A stretch of DNA of 37,427 nucleotides from Flectobacillus roseus (lineage in GTDB: Bacteria > Bacteroidota > Bacteroidia > Cytophagales > Spirosomataceae), in assembly GCF_030056665.1 (NCBI RefSeq), contig NZ_JASHIG010000053.1; one strand, 5' to 3'. The notes below the pieces were generated by a model. The model had not been told where the DNA came from. It worked only from the letters and a program-made list of their open reading frames with translations, and did no database searches. How positions within the stretch are numbered: the stretch's first letter is position 1; each line of letters begins with the position of its first letter. Shown here piece after piece: positions 1 through 7,262 of this stretch. The translations under genes and the position numbers were made by a program.

Positions 1-47
1 ATTTGACAGGAAATTGTATTATTCAAAGTTTGGATAGTTATCAAATA

Positions 48-77
48 AAAAATCCACCCGTATTTGAGTGGATTTTT
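48..77 (-). terminator. Rho-independent terminator-like hairpin
   Basis: Ten-base arms at 48-57 and 68-77 pair perfectly around a 10-base loop. On the minus strand the right arm ends in a run of T, as expected for an intrinsic terminator about 40 bases after the stop of the short secreted ORF at 117-368. The A/T-rich arms would also work on the plus strand. Confidence 0.6.
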
Positions 78-116
78 CGTAGGTCTTTGCTGGAAAAAGT
101 AATTTTCAAGGGAAGC

Positions 117-368
117 CTAAGTAAATGGTTTACCCTCTCTTGAAAAGCTTACAGAGACATACGAGTATCCATTTTGCACAATAGTCCCTGCAATAGGAAT
201 ATTGGCTAAATTATTGGCATCACGTGGAAATAGTTGAGATTCTTGCGGTAAATCCCTAAAAATAATATTACCAATTTTTTGAGAAAATGTACTATTTGAA
301 AGAAAGAGTATTGAACAAACCAACCCTAGCAATTTTGGAAATGAATAAAAATTGGTCATAATTATCAA
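117..368 (-). CDS. Short secreted protein, possible 5' remnant of a larger secreted enzyme
   Basis: This is an 83-residue ORF. An apparent signal peptide (hydrophobic residues about 11-24, then NSTFSQ) gives cleavage near residue 30. The mature part contains LPQESQLFPRD and ANIPIAGTIVQNGYSYVSV, which resembles, from memory, the start of large Bacteroidota secreted esterases of the sialate O-acetylesterase type. Those proteins are hundreds of residues long, so this copy would be only the first 50 or so mature residues. A terminator-like hairpin follows the stop. Almost 700 bases upstream hold no gene. It could be a genuine small secreted protein or a decayed gene start; the resemblance is recall, not an alignment. 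Confidence 0.4.
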   Translation of the reverse strand: MIIMTNFYSFPKLLGLVCSILFLSNSTFSQKIGNIIFRDLPQESQLFPRDANNLANIPIAGTIVQNGYSYVSVSFSREGKPFT

Positions 369-1064
369 TGATTAATGTTAAAAGGATAGATAGCTTATAC
401 ATAAATTAAGCATACAACCCTCCCTCAGCTTTTATGACCAAAATTTAAAGGTTTTGGTTGTCTAGCGATGGATCATTTTGTCTGAAGAATGTGAAATATT
501 CTGACACAGTTCACTGATGGCGTAGGACCTGCAACACGAAAATGTCCTTATGAAGTTTATGAAAGAGTAGAATGAATGGAGAATATTATTAATGAAGATA
601 GGTACACTTTCTGCCCTCTATTCCTTTGACAGGATTGGGATATCAGAACTTAAGCACTAAAATTGAGTGTATTGAACCTGAGAATATCTAATACTCACAT
701 GCACTAATAATTGGCTTTCAGTATTTTACAGCTTAAGCAGTAGCACTGAGTTATAAATTAGTACTGCCCGTAGGATTTCTAATTGTTCCACATTTGGCAT
801 GTTGGATTTCGGCAATATAGAAGTTTACGCTTCCGAAACCCAACGTTCGATATCCGAAATAAATGGTTTTTATAATCCTAAGTATACTTCTACATGTGAA
901 CGCAAATGGTTAATTATTAGCAATTTACATTCAGAATTACTTGAATTTTATAGACATTAGGCCAGCAGCCAAAAACTTCTATGAATTAATGAGAAATATT
1001 TTAGCAAAGCGCCCATAGCTGAAAACCGAATCTTGAATTATCGAATTCGATTTTGCACTATTAA
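369..1064. other. Gene-poor stretch of about 700 bases
   Basis: No convincing gene is visible. The only notable peptide is a stop-to-stop stretch of about 25 codons near 495-575 (contains TDGVGPATRKCPYEVYERVE) with no recognised family. Short motifs such as TTTCGGCAA and CCGAAACCC occur near 808-850, and a repeat-like segment occupies roughly 965-1062 next to the end of the glycosyltransferase gene. The stretch may be eroded former coding DNA. Confidence 0.5.
965..1062. repeat. Diverged member of dispersed intergenic repeat family 1
   Basis: It reads GCGCCCATAGCTGAAAACCG, then ATTTTGCACTATTAATTAA, in the same order as the better copy at 25051-25200 (plus-strand reading). It contains the perfect palindrome ATCGAATTCGAT at 1040-1051. 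It lies just past the stop of the minus-strand glycosyltransferase. Assignment is by eye and the copy is diverged. Confidence 0.4.
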
Positions 1065-1787
1065 TTAATTCATCAAACCATATTTTACAATACAATAGAG
1101 GGCTCTGAATCCATCTTTCCAGTTGATTTTCTTTCCCTCTTCATAGGTTCTTCCGTAGTACGAAACCCCTACTTCGTAAATTCGTATCCCTTTTATTTTA
1201 GATACTTTCGCTGTTACTTCAGGCTCAAATCCAAATCTTTTTTCTTTTAGCGTCAAAGACTGAATAATATCTGTTCTGAATAGCTTATAACATGTTTCCA
1301 TATCTGTGAGGTTTAGATTAGAAAACATGTTGGATAGAAATGTCAAAAACTTATTCCCAATTGTATGCCAGAAAAATAAAATTCTATGCGCATTGCCGCC
1401 CATGAATCTAGATCCATAAACAACATCTGCGTGACCATCAGTTATTGGTTTTATCAGAATATTAAACTCCTCTGGATCATACTCTAAGTCGGCATCTTGT
1501 ACAATTAAATATTGTCCAGTTGCATTTTTGATTCCTGTATGAAGCGCCGCACCTTTACCTTTATTTACTTCGTGCTTAAAGTACTTTATATCAACGGATG
1601 GGTTCTCTTTAATGAAAGATTCAACTTCTTTTTCGGTGTTGTCTTTTGAACAATCATTTACAACAAGAAGCTCCATTTGGATATTTTTGATAAGTTCTAC
1701 CGTGGTAAGCTTGGTTAGGACACTTTTAATCGTCTTCTCTTCGTTATAGGCAGGAATTACAACTGATAGTTTCTGAAAAAGATACAT
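1065..1787 (-). CDS. Family 2 glycosyltransferase (polyprenyl-phosphate sugar transferase type)
   Basis: A 240-residue cytoplasmic GT-A enzyme predicted to transfer a sugar from a nucleotide donor, by family analogy often to a polyprenyl phosphate. Visible motifs are SVVIPAYNEE (residues 8-17), VVNDCSKDNT (42-51), the metal-binding D-A-D (98-100, in QDADLEYDP) and GSRF (125-128). The later DMETCYKLFR and RFGFEPEVTAK segments, and SYYGRTYEEGKKINWKDG near the end, are typical of the DPM1/undecaprenyl-phosphate transferase branch. It has no C-terminal membrane helices, so it is the short soluble form. The start is ATG just before the conserved beta strand. It stands alone; no polysaccharide cluster adjoins, although two GT-C membrane proteins lie at 27-31 kb. 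The acceptor and sugar cannot be read from the sequence. Confidence 0.85.
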   Translation of the reverse strand: MYLFQKLSVVIPAYNEEKTIKSVLTKLTTVELIKNIQMELLVVNDCSKDNTEKEVESFIKENPSVDIKYFKHEVNKGKGAALHTGIKNATGQYLIVQDADLEYDPEEFNILIKPITDGHADVVYGSRFMGGNAHRILFFWHTIGNKFLTFLSNMFSNLNLTDMETCYKLFRTDIIQSLTLKEKRFGFEPEVTAKVSKIKGIRIYEVGVSYYGRTYEEGKKINWKDGFRALYCIVKYGLMN

Positions 1788-2445
1788 TTGACTGTTTAGT
1801 TTAACTATTTTTTTTCTTTATCGCTCTATGTTCTAAGAGGTGCTGTTAGCTATTTGAATGATAAGTAGGAATTTAAAGCAAAAAAAAATACACTATGACA
1901 CCTTGTCTTTATAAAAAGAACCCGATAAGAATTTCTTAATTTTAGTACAAGTTAGTGAGCAAAATAAATTTCACCTTAGGGGCATTCGACTTTCAGCAAT
2001 AGGCTTTCGGCAAAATATTCCCAATGATTTCAAACAAGCTTTTGGACTTAAAGCACATAGTGTGCTCATGCAAAATAATCTTTAATCCATTGAAGATGTA
2101 AGATGTTGACAATTGAAATTTTACACTCACAATTCATTAATTAGCACTATTACTTACCAAACGTAACTCGACTAAAATTAGGCTATTACCAAAACCCTAA
2201 AAAGTACTAAAACAGAGCTTTTAGGAGCGTGAATCTGAAAGGTTTAGTCTTAATATAATGAATATTAATCCATTTCAAAATAGCTTATACTATCGCTTAA
2301 GAGGATTTTTACTAAATTAACCAATCAATTCAAGAACAAATATAGAGCAATTTCTTCCCAAGACAAAATACAATTGATCAACGCCGTTTTAGATTTAAGC
2401 AAACCCAATCTCTAAATTTTAGTATTTCTCCCAAAAAGTAAAAAA
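1788..2445. other. Gene-free stretch of about 650 bases
   Basis: No open frame of useful length and no RNA gene were recognised. It is AT-rich and holds one copy of dispersed repeat family 1 near 1949-2020. The promoter of the glycosyltransferase at 1065-1787 must lie at the left end of this stretch, but no clear TAnnTTTG box was found there. Confidence 0.5.
1949..2020 (+). repeat. Dispersed intergenic repeat family 1 copy
   Basis: It begins AAGTTAGTGAGCAAAATAAA and continues through ACCTTAGG to AATAGGCTTTCGGC. The same blocks occur in the same order at 37162-37273 and, inverted, at 25051-25200. It lies in a gene-free stretch. Confidence 0.6.
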
Positions 2446-2465
2446 GTGTACGTTGCCACGTACAC
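2446..2465 (-). terminator. Intrinsic terminator of the DUF1080 gene
   Basis: The arms GTGTACGT (2446-2453) and ACGTACAC (2458-2465) are perfect with a 4-base loop. On the minus strand the stem is followed by TTTTTTAC, a clear U-tract. It lies about 30 bases after the DUF1080 stop. Confidence 0.85.
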
Positions 2466-2495
2466 CTTCTCCAATAATCTAATCACAAGGATTTA

Positions 2496-3164
2496 CTATA
2501 GTTTTCTTAACTCAATCTTTGAAAAATCTATAGGAAAACCTTCATATTGCAGTAAAATTTTGCCTTCACTAGGCTCTGCTAAAGAGCCTTCATTCACTAG
2601 CTTTCCATTTAATTCTTGTTTGACGATTCCCTCTTTTACAGTAATAACAACTGTATTCCATTCACCGACTGGTTTTTCGGCATCTGAAAACCTTGCTGAT
2701 GTTACACTTTTTCCAGGTTCGGTTTGTTTACCTTTGACCAATAAAGTCACCTCTTGTAACAGTACAAAATCACCTGTCCCACCTTCTTTTACTTGATATT
2801 GAATTCCTTTGGGCCAAAGGGTATCTTTGGTTGAGGTAGGTACTAAATACATTATACCACTGTTTCTTTTACTACTTTTACGAGTAATAGTGGTGTCAGT
2901 ATTCCATCGAAAAGTTACAGTTAGTTGGAAATTTTTGAATGACTTCTCTGTCATTACATACCCTAATTTGTCTCCATACAAACGAATCATTTTATCCTCT
3001 ACCCGAAAAATATCAGTTGCATTTGAATGCTTACCCGTTTTAGGTTCGTAGGCATACCAGCCTTTTAGATTTTTACCATTAAAGAGCTTATTCTGAGCAC
3101 GTAACATCGTACTGGTTGTCGATATCAAGAGGAAGATAAAAATGTATTTCAATTGTGTACTCAT
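2496..3164 (-). CDS. Secreted DUF1080 protein (3-keto-disaccharide hydrolase family)
   Basis: The 222-residue product has a signal peptide (hydrophobic to about residue 22, ending LRAQ) and one DUF1080/LamG-like beta-sandwich. The family hallmark LFNGKNLKGWYAY sits right after the signal peptide, followed by FRVEDKMI, then an NSGIMYLVP strand, GEWNTVVITV and the terminal PIDFSKIELRKL. Characterised DUF1080 members hydrolyse 3-keto-glucosides and related 3-keto-disaccharides; many others are uncharacterised. Its position beside DUF6807 and SusCD genes agrees with periplasmic or surface sugar processing. It has its own terminator, so it may be a single-gene unit. Substrate is not deducible. Confidence 0.85.
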   Translation of the reverse strand: MSTQLKYIFIFLLISTTSTMLRAQNKLFNGKNLKGWYAYEPKTGKHSNATDIFRVEDKMIRLYGDKLGYVMTEKSFKNFQLTVTFRWNTDTTITRKSSKRNSGIMYLVPTSTKDTLWPKGIQYQVKEGGTGDFVLLQEVTLLVKGKQTEPGKSVTSARFSDAEKPVGEWNTVVITVKEGIVKQELNGKLVNEGSLAEPSEGKILLQYEGFPIDFSKIELRKL

Positions 3165-3247
3165 GAAATGATAAGTTTAGTGTTTGATTGAATGATGTAC
3201 TGTAGCCATAAAAGACAATTCATTCAATTTTTTACCTATCAAAAAAT

Positions 3248-3279
3248 AGTGTTAGCCACACTTTGATATGACTAACACT
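3248..3279 (-). terminator. Intrinsic terminator of the lipocalin-like lipoprotein gene
   Basis: AGTGTTAG (3248-3255) pairs with CTAACACT (3272-3279). On the minus strand the stem is followed by ATTTTTT. It lies 17 bases past the stop codon of the gene ending at 3296. Confidence 0.8.
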
Positions 3280-3295
3280 GCCAGAATGGTTGATT

Positions 3296-3742
3296 CTAAT
3301 TTTTCTTAAGGTATTTTTCGATATTGATATGGTTGATACCAAGTTTTTCTACCTTTTCGACTCCTTTAATAGTTAAAGTATCTCCCGTGACCTCATAATC
3401 AAATTCAAACTCGCCTCCTTCCCACTCTCGTACATTGAAATAATCTAAATATTCTTTATACTTCTTCCCTTCAATCTTGACTCTACCTCCTCCTGCACTA
3501 TAGTCGGCAGTGGAGTCCTTTCCGTGATTGAGGTCATGGCGCAAGAACGAAAAATGAGTTGGAGTGATTATTTTAATCATTTCTTGTCCTTTGGTGTAAT
3601 CCGTTAAAGTGGTGTCTTTTCCTTTGATGGTCGTTCCAGAAATTAGTTGCCAAGTACCAATAATTGGAGATGCTTCTTGAGATTTATTCGTACAAGCTAG
3701 CGCAAAGAATCCTATCGAGATTCCGCAGAGAAGTTTTTTCAT
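3296..3742 (-). CDS. Lipocalin-like lipoprotein (DUF4488-like)
   Basis: A 148-residue predicted lipoprotein: the lipobox FALAC places the lipidated cysteine at residue 17. After it come GTWQLISGTTI, KIITPTHFSFL, a glycine-rich GGGRVKIEGKKYKEYLDYF strand pair and YEVTGDTLTIKG. This pattern matches small lipocalin-like domains (DUF4488 type) common in Bacteroidota, predicted eight-stranded barrels of unknown ligand. The start is ATG with a normal signal sequence. It is transcribed separately, with a terminator behind it and a 131-base gap from the DUF1080 gene. Function is unknown; membrane attachment is inferred from the lipobox. Confidence 0.75.
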   Translation of the reverse strand: MKKLLCGISIGFFALACTNKSQEASPIIGTWQLISGTTIKGKDTTLTDYTKGQEMIKIITPTHFSFLRHDLNHGKDSTADYSAGGGRVKIEGKKYKEYLDYFNVREWEGGEFEFDYEVTGDTLTIKGVEKVEKLGINHINIEKYLKKN

Positions 3743-3865
3743 GTTAAATAAATTGGGCTTTTATAGAAATTGGTTTTCCGAAGTTATGAAAAAAAACGAA
3801 CCTATAAGATCACAACCGTTTATGCAATTAAAAAAATAAGATATACGCTGTAAAACAAAAGCATA

Positions 3866-3873
3866 TATCTTTG
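3866..3873 (+). promoter_or_regulatory. Promoter -7 box for the 44-codon gene
   Basis: TATCTTTG matches the Bacteroidota -7 consensus TAnnTTTG exactly and lies 46 bases before the ATG at 3920. No clear TTG is seen at the -33 position. Confidence 0.5.
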
Positions 3874-3919
3874 AATAAAATTGCTTCTTCTATCTTAAAA
3901 TCAACCATTTATACCTATC

Positions 3920-4054
3920 ATGAAAAGAAACGTTACTCTTAAGCTACTAATCATGGGCTTACTCGCATTCTCATCCTTAATAATTTCATATCTCTATGGA
4001 TATTATTACGCCAAACAACGATTTTTAAAGACCGAAGTCAATCGGTTAAAATAA
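3920..4054 (+). CDS. 44-residue single-span membrane peptide
   Basis: Reading from the ATG at 3920 gives 44 codons and a TAA. The protein starts MKRNVTLK, followed by a hydrophobic segment LLIMGLLAFSSLIISYLYG, then YYYAKQRFLKTEVNRLK. The arrangement suggests one transmembrane helix with a positively charged end. A perfect TAnnTTTG box lies 46 bases upstream, and a very strong hairpin terminator starts two bases after the stop, so the frame is neatly boxed as a transcription unit. It lies alone on the plus strand among minus-strand genes. No family is recognised; it could be a small membrane regulator or toxin-like peptide, but no antitoxin is visible. Confidence 0.6.
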   Translation: MKRNVTLKLLIMGLLAFSSLIISYLYGYYYAKQRFLKTEVNRLK

Positions 4055-4055
4055 G

Positions 4056-4091
4056 AAAAGCTCAACTATGGAAAGATAGTTGAGCTTTTTT
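4056..4091 (+). terminator. Strong, probably bidirectional terminator
   Basis: The 13-base arms at 4056-4068 and 4077-4089 pair perfectly around an 8-base loop and are followed by TT on the plus strand. The left arm starts with AAAA, so the minus strand also gets a T-run. It lies between the 44-codon gene and the convergent DUF6807 gene. Confidence 0.9.
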
Positions 4092-4193
4092 ACTTGTTAA
4101 TAATATCAGTTAAGACATCAGAATGGACACTATCAAAGTACACCATCTATATATTATCCAATATTTTCTCTTGGGTCGCAAAATTCAATAATG

Positions 4194-5234
4194 CTATTGA
4201 TTAGCAAAATCCTTTGCCAAGTCATCATATTCCTTATCTGTTACTTTTCCTGAAGTAATTACTGTACGATAGCGGAAAGTTACTGATTGATTAGGAGCTA
4301 ATTTATAGTTTAAAGTTTCTTTCCCTTTTGAAAACACATTTACTCCTAGCGGATTTGCTGCAAACAAGCCGTATCCACGTGCATGCCAATAGGTAGGATA
4401 GCTGACATTTTTAGGGTGATCGATAATCACAATGTTAATATCCTCGTCTTTAATCTTTCCAGAAAGGTTCATCCAATTAGCACGTGTAGCCCACACTTCT
4501 TCTCCATTTACACCATTACTGCCGTGATATTTGCCAGAAATACCTGTGTTATCTAATTTATCAACCTTAGTTTCGATACCATTGGCATCTACAAAAACAT
4601 CTGGTTTATCTGAAGGATGTTCTAATTCACGAACCACGCGGATGGCAAACATTCCGTCTTTTACGTCAGCAAATGTTACAGGTTCCACAGCTGTAAGAGT
4701 GGTAATGCGGTCAATGATACGTTGATTGCCTTTGGCTGTAAAAATGTAGGTTGTTTCTTCTTTCAAAAGAGTTTTCCCTTTTCCATCGGTATCAATCCAA
4801 TCGGCAGTTACTTGCAATTCACCTTTTCCATGTCCACCCACTACTTTTTCAATACCTGTATGGCGAATAGTTCCGTATTTCGAACGGTCTTTGATAGCCG
4901 TTGAATTGTTCCAGAAGTCAAACCCATTCACAGATTCGTAATTGAGCCACATACCTACATGGTGTGGGTGATCCACACGTTCTCCTGCTTTTTTGATGAA
5001 AGGATAGCCACGCGTAATCATAGTTCCTTGCGCGGTACGAATAGGAAAAAGTACTGGTTTTTTTAGGATAGAATCACTCGGATAGAAGTAAGAAGTAAAG
5101 GGTTGCCCATCGACAAGTACATCTACCTTTCTTTCATTTTTCTTTACCACAAGTTGTACTTTATCTGTTTTTTGTTGAGCAAAAATGCCTGCACTCATAA
5201 GCATTAGCCCCATCATGATGATACTTTTTTTCAT
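4194..5234 (-). CDS. Secreted PmoA-family protein (DUF6807)
   Basis: A 346-residue protein with a signal peptide ending IFAQ at residues 17-20. The family hallmark is DHPHHVGMWLNYESVNGFDFW (about residues 88-108), matching the HPHHxG...VNGxDFW signature of PF14100 (DUF6807, named PmoA-like). ATRANWMNLSG and IIDHPKNVSYPTYWHARGYGL are also typical. The PmoA/methane oxygenase label is a historical misnomer for this secreted family; in Bacteroidota these genes often neighbour sugar-processing and Gfo/Idh/MocA genes. No enzymatic reaction is established. It is preceded by a terminator-like hairpin behind SusD, so it is probably separate from the SusCD unit. Confidence 0.85.
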   Translation of the reverse strand: MKKSIIMMGLMLMSAGIFAQQKTDKVQLVVKKNERKVDVLVDGQPFTSYFYPSDSILKKPVLFPIRTAQGTMITRGYPFIKKAGERVDHPHHVGMWLNYESVNGFDFWNNSTAIKDRSKYGTIRHTGIEKVVGGHGKGELQVTADWIDTDGKGKTLLKEETTYIFTAKGNQRIIDRITTLTAVEPVTFADVKDGMFAIRVVRELEHPSDKPDVFVDANGIETKVDKLDNTGISGKYHGSNGVNGEEVWATRANWMNLSGKIKDEDINIVIIDHPKNVSYPTYWHARGYGLFAANPLGVNVFSKGKETLNYKLAPNQSVTFRYRTVITSGKVTDKEYDDLAKDFANQ

Positions 5235-5390
5235 AATTTGGTTTTCTAGTCGAATAGGATTGTTTGCACAATCTCGTCTTAAATTTTGATATAAAAGCCT
5301 TTAAAATCCAAAAGTTACTCAAAATTTTCAAAAAATGGAGACTATTCTGCATTGATTAGACTGCTTGAGTTGGATATATTAACAAAAAGA

Positions 5391-5414
5391 GGGGCGTCTC
5401 TCGCGAAACGCCCC
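5391..5414 (-). terminator. Intrinsic terminator after SusD
   Basis: GGGGCGT (5391-5397) pairs with ACGCCCC (5408-5414). On the minus strand it is followed by TCTTTTTGTT. It lies about 110 bases after the SusD stop and ends the SusC-SusD transcript. A second perfect 10-base inverted repeat at 5463-5472/5491-5500 lies between it and the stop codon. Confidence 0.8.
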
Positions 5415-5462
5415 ATGTTTTTGGTATTAGGGTCAAGTATATAATTATGCTTTTAGTGGTAA

Positions 5463-5500
5463 AAGAAGATGAACTAATCCTAAGAGTCATTCATCTTCTT
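5463..5500 (-). other. Inverted repeat in the 3' untranslated region of susD
   Basis: AAGAAGATGA (5463-5472) is perfectly complementary to TCATCTTCTT (5491-5500) with an 18-base loop. It begins 25 bases past the SusD stop on the minus strand. It may stabilise the transcript end or be a first, weaker terminator. Confidence 0.5.
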
Positions 5501-5524
5501 CATTATTTACAACCCAACTAGCTA

Positions 5525-7216
5525 TTAGTAACCAGCATTTTGAGGGAATGCAGTATTACCTCCTTCTGTACGGTCAATTTGTGTTTGAGGAATTGGACGT
5601 ACATTGTGAATATCTTTGATGTTAGAAGCCGCTTGTGGATTGTATTTCTTCACACGATCCACCAAGATACCCCAACGCTTCAAGTCCATCCAACGAGTTT
5701 GTTCGCCTACCAACTCTCTAGCTCTTTCTTCTACCATGAAATCAAATGTAGCTTGAGAAGCTGTAATTTCCATAGCAGATTGTTTCCCTGCCCAAGCTGC
5801 ACGACGACGAACCATATTAAGAGCATCTGCCGCCGCTTGTTTGTTACCCAAGCCAATCTGTGCCTCTGCCAACATCAAATAAGTATCAGCTAAACGATAA
5901 ACGAAGAAATCTCGGCTACCTGCTTCATAAGTCATATCAGGACGCTTGGTATCGAAGAATTTTCTCAAAGTTGGGAATAATGCCTCTGAATATTTGCTTG
6001 GCACTAATACCTGATATTTTTTCTTAGCACGTTCTTCTTTCGACATTTCGTAGCCTGGAATAAAAATAGCTGTATCTCCTGCTGCAAAAGTTACCGAAGT
6101 TTTTGAATCATCGAATGCTGTCACATAAGTTCCTGGCTTATTGCTATACCAAGTATCTTTAAAAGTTTTCTTGTAACGTGAATCATTAACTCGTTCTCCA
6201 AAAACAACATCTGTACAGTAAGTTGTAGGACGCAAGCGTTTGAAAGGACGACCATTCAAAACGTCACGCTGCATACCTGCCTGTACGTCATACTGCATAC
6301 CATAAAACAAGTGTAAGTTGTTACCTCCATTAACTGCACCTGTATTATTAGTAAGGTTTGTCAATGGATCTGAAGTATATTGTACTGCAAAAACGATTTC
6401 TGAGTTTCTTTGGTTATTCTCATCAAATACACTTGCAAAATCATCCAGCAATTTGTATCCATAATTAGAAATTACGCTTGAACAAAGTGTTGCTGCTTTT
6501 GAGAAATCATCTGATGCTTTTACCGACGAATAAGCTTTTGCTAGATACACTTTCGCCAAGCACATCTCAGCAGCAGGCTTGATAGCACGACCATATTGTG
6601 ATGATGAGTTTGGTAAATCAGGAATAGCCTCTGTCAAATCCTTGATAATGGCAGCATACATTTCGGCATCCGTAGCTCTTTTGGTCTGCTTCGTAGGAGC
6701 CAATGTTTCTGTCAATCTCAAATCTACACCTCCATATTGTTGGAATAATATGAAGTAATAGTGCGCTCTCAAGAACTTAGCCTCAGCAATTCTGATTTTT
6801 TTGGTAGCATCAGCTATCGTTACTTTTGGAGCGCGCTCAATGATAGCGTTACAAGTATTGATACCACGATATAATTCATCCCAAATTTGAGCTAGATAAT
6901 CTACTGTTGGATTCAACTGAGTATCATAAAAATGAAAACCTTTGTACGAACCATCCGCACCTGTAGCATAAATATCAGTACCATATTCGGTCATGGTAAG
7001 ACCTGCCTGAGTGGCATAATAGTTACGAAGAGAAGAATAGGCTGCGTTTACAGCATCTTCATACCCCTTGGTTGTGTTCATATAGTCGTTACCGATACCC
7101 GATACAACTGTTTCGTTCAAGACATCTGAGCAAGACTGACCGGTCAACATCAATGCTGCTACCCCTAGTACTCTTGCATGTTTTAATATATTGTTAATAT
7201 TCATCGTATTAATCAT
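5525..7216 (-). CDS. susD-like: SusD/RagB family outer-membrane glycan-binding lipoprotein
   Basis: The 563-residue product is the surface lipoprotein partner of the SusC porin at 7263-10349 and caps it to capture sugars. It has a lipoprotein signal with Cys29 (TGQSC). The N-terminal SusD region shows RAHYYFILFQQYGGVDLRL; the C-terminal region shows FFVYRLADTYLMLAEAQIG and ends FPQNAGY, all standard for PF14322/PF07980 proteins. It begins 46 bases after the SusC stop, so the two are co-transcribed. Two ATG codons (7216 and 7204) could start it; the longer is listed but the second gives an equally good signal peptide. Substrate cannot be deduced because no glycoside hydrolase gene adjoins. Confidence 0.95.
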   Translation of the reverse strand: MINTMNINNILKHARVLGVAALMLTGQSCSDVLNETVVSGIGNDYMNTTKGYEDAVNAAYSSLRNYYATQAGLTMTEYGTDIYATGADGSYKGFHFYDTQLNPTVDYLAQIWDELYRGINTCNAIIERAPKVTIADATKKIRIAEAKFLRAHYYFILFQQYGGVDLRLTETLAPTKQTKRATDAEMYAAIIKDLTEAIPDLPNSSSQYGRAIKPAAEMCLAKVYLAKAYSSVKASDDFSKAATLCSSVISNYGYKLLDDFASVFDENNQRNSEIVFAVQYTSDPLTNLTNNTGAVNGGNNLHLFYGMQYDVQAGMQRDVLNGRPFKRLRPTTYCTDVVFGERVNDSRYKKTFKDTWYSNKPGTYVTAFDDSKTSVTFAAGDTAIFIPGYEMSKEERAKKKYQVLVPSKYSEALFPTLRKFFDTKRPDMTYEAGSRDFFVYRLADTYLMLAEAQIGLGNKQAAADALNMVRRRAAWAGKQSAMEITASQATFDFMVEERARELVGEQTRWMDLKRWGILVDRVKKYNPQAASNIKDIHNVRPIPQTQIDRTEGGNTAFPQNAGY

Positions 7217-7262
7217 TTTTCGTTAGACTGTTTATCGTTAAGAAATTTCTACTAAGTCGCTC

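Noticed and set aside
495..575. Peptide containing TDGVGPATRKCPYEVYERVE
   Set aside because: It is a stop-to-stop run of about 25 codons with no start and no recognised family; it could be gene debris but cannot be supported.
2446..3051. Plus-strand frames opposite the DUF1080 gene
   Set aside because: They are antisense shadows; the minus-strand product has a signal peptide, a family signature and a terminator.
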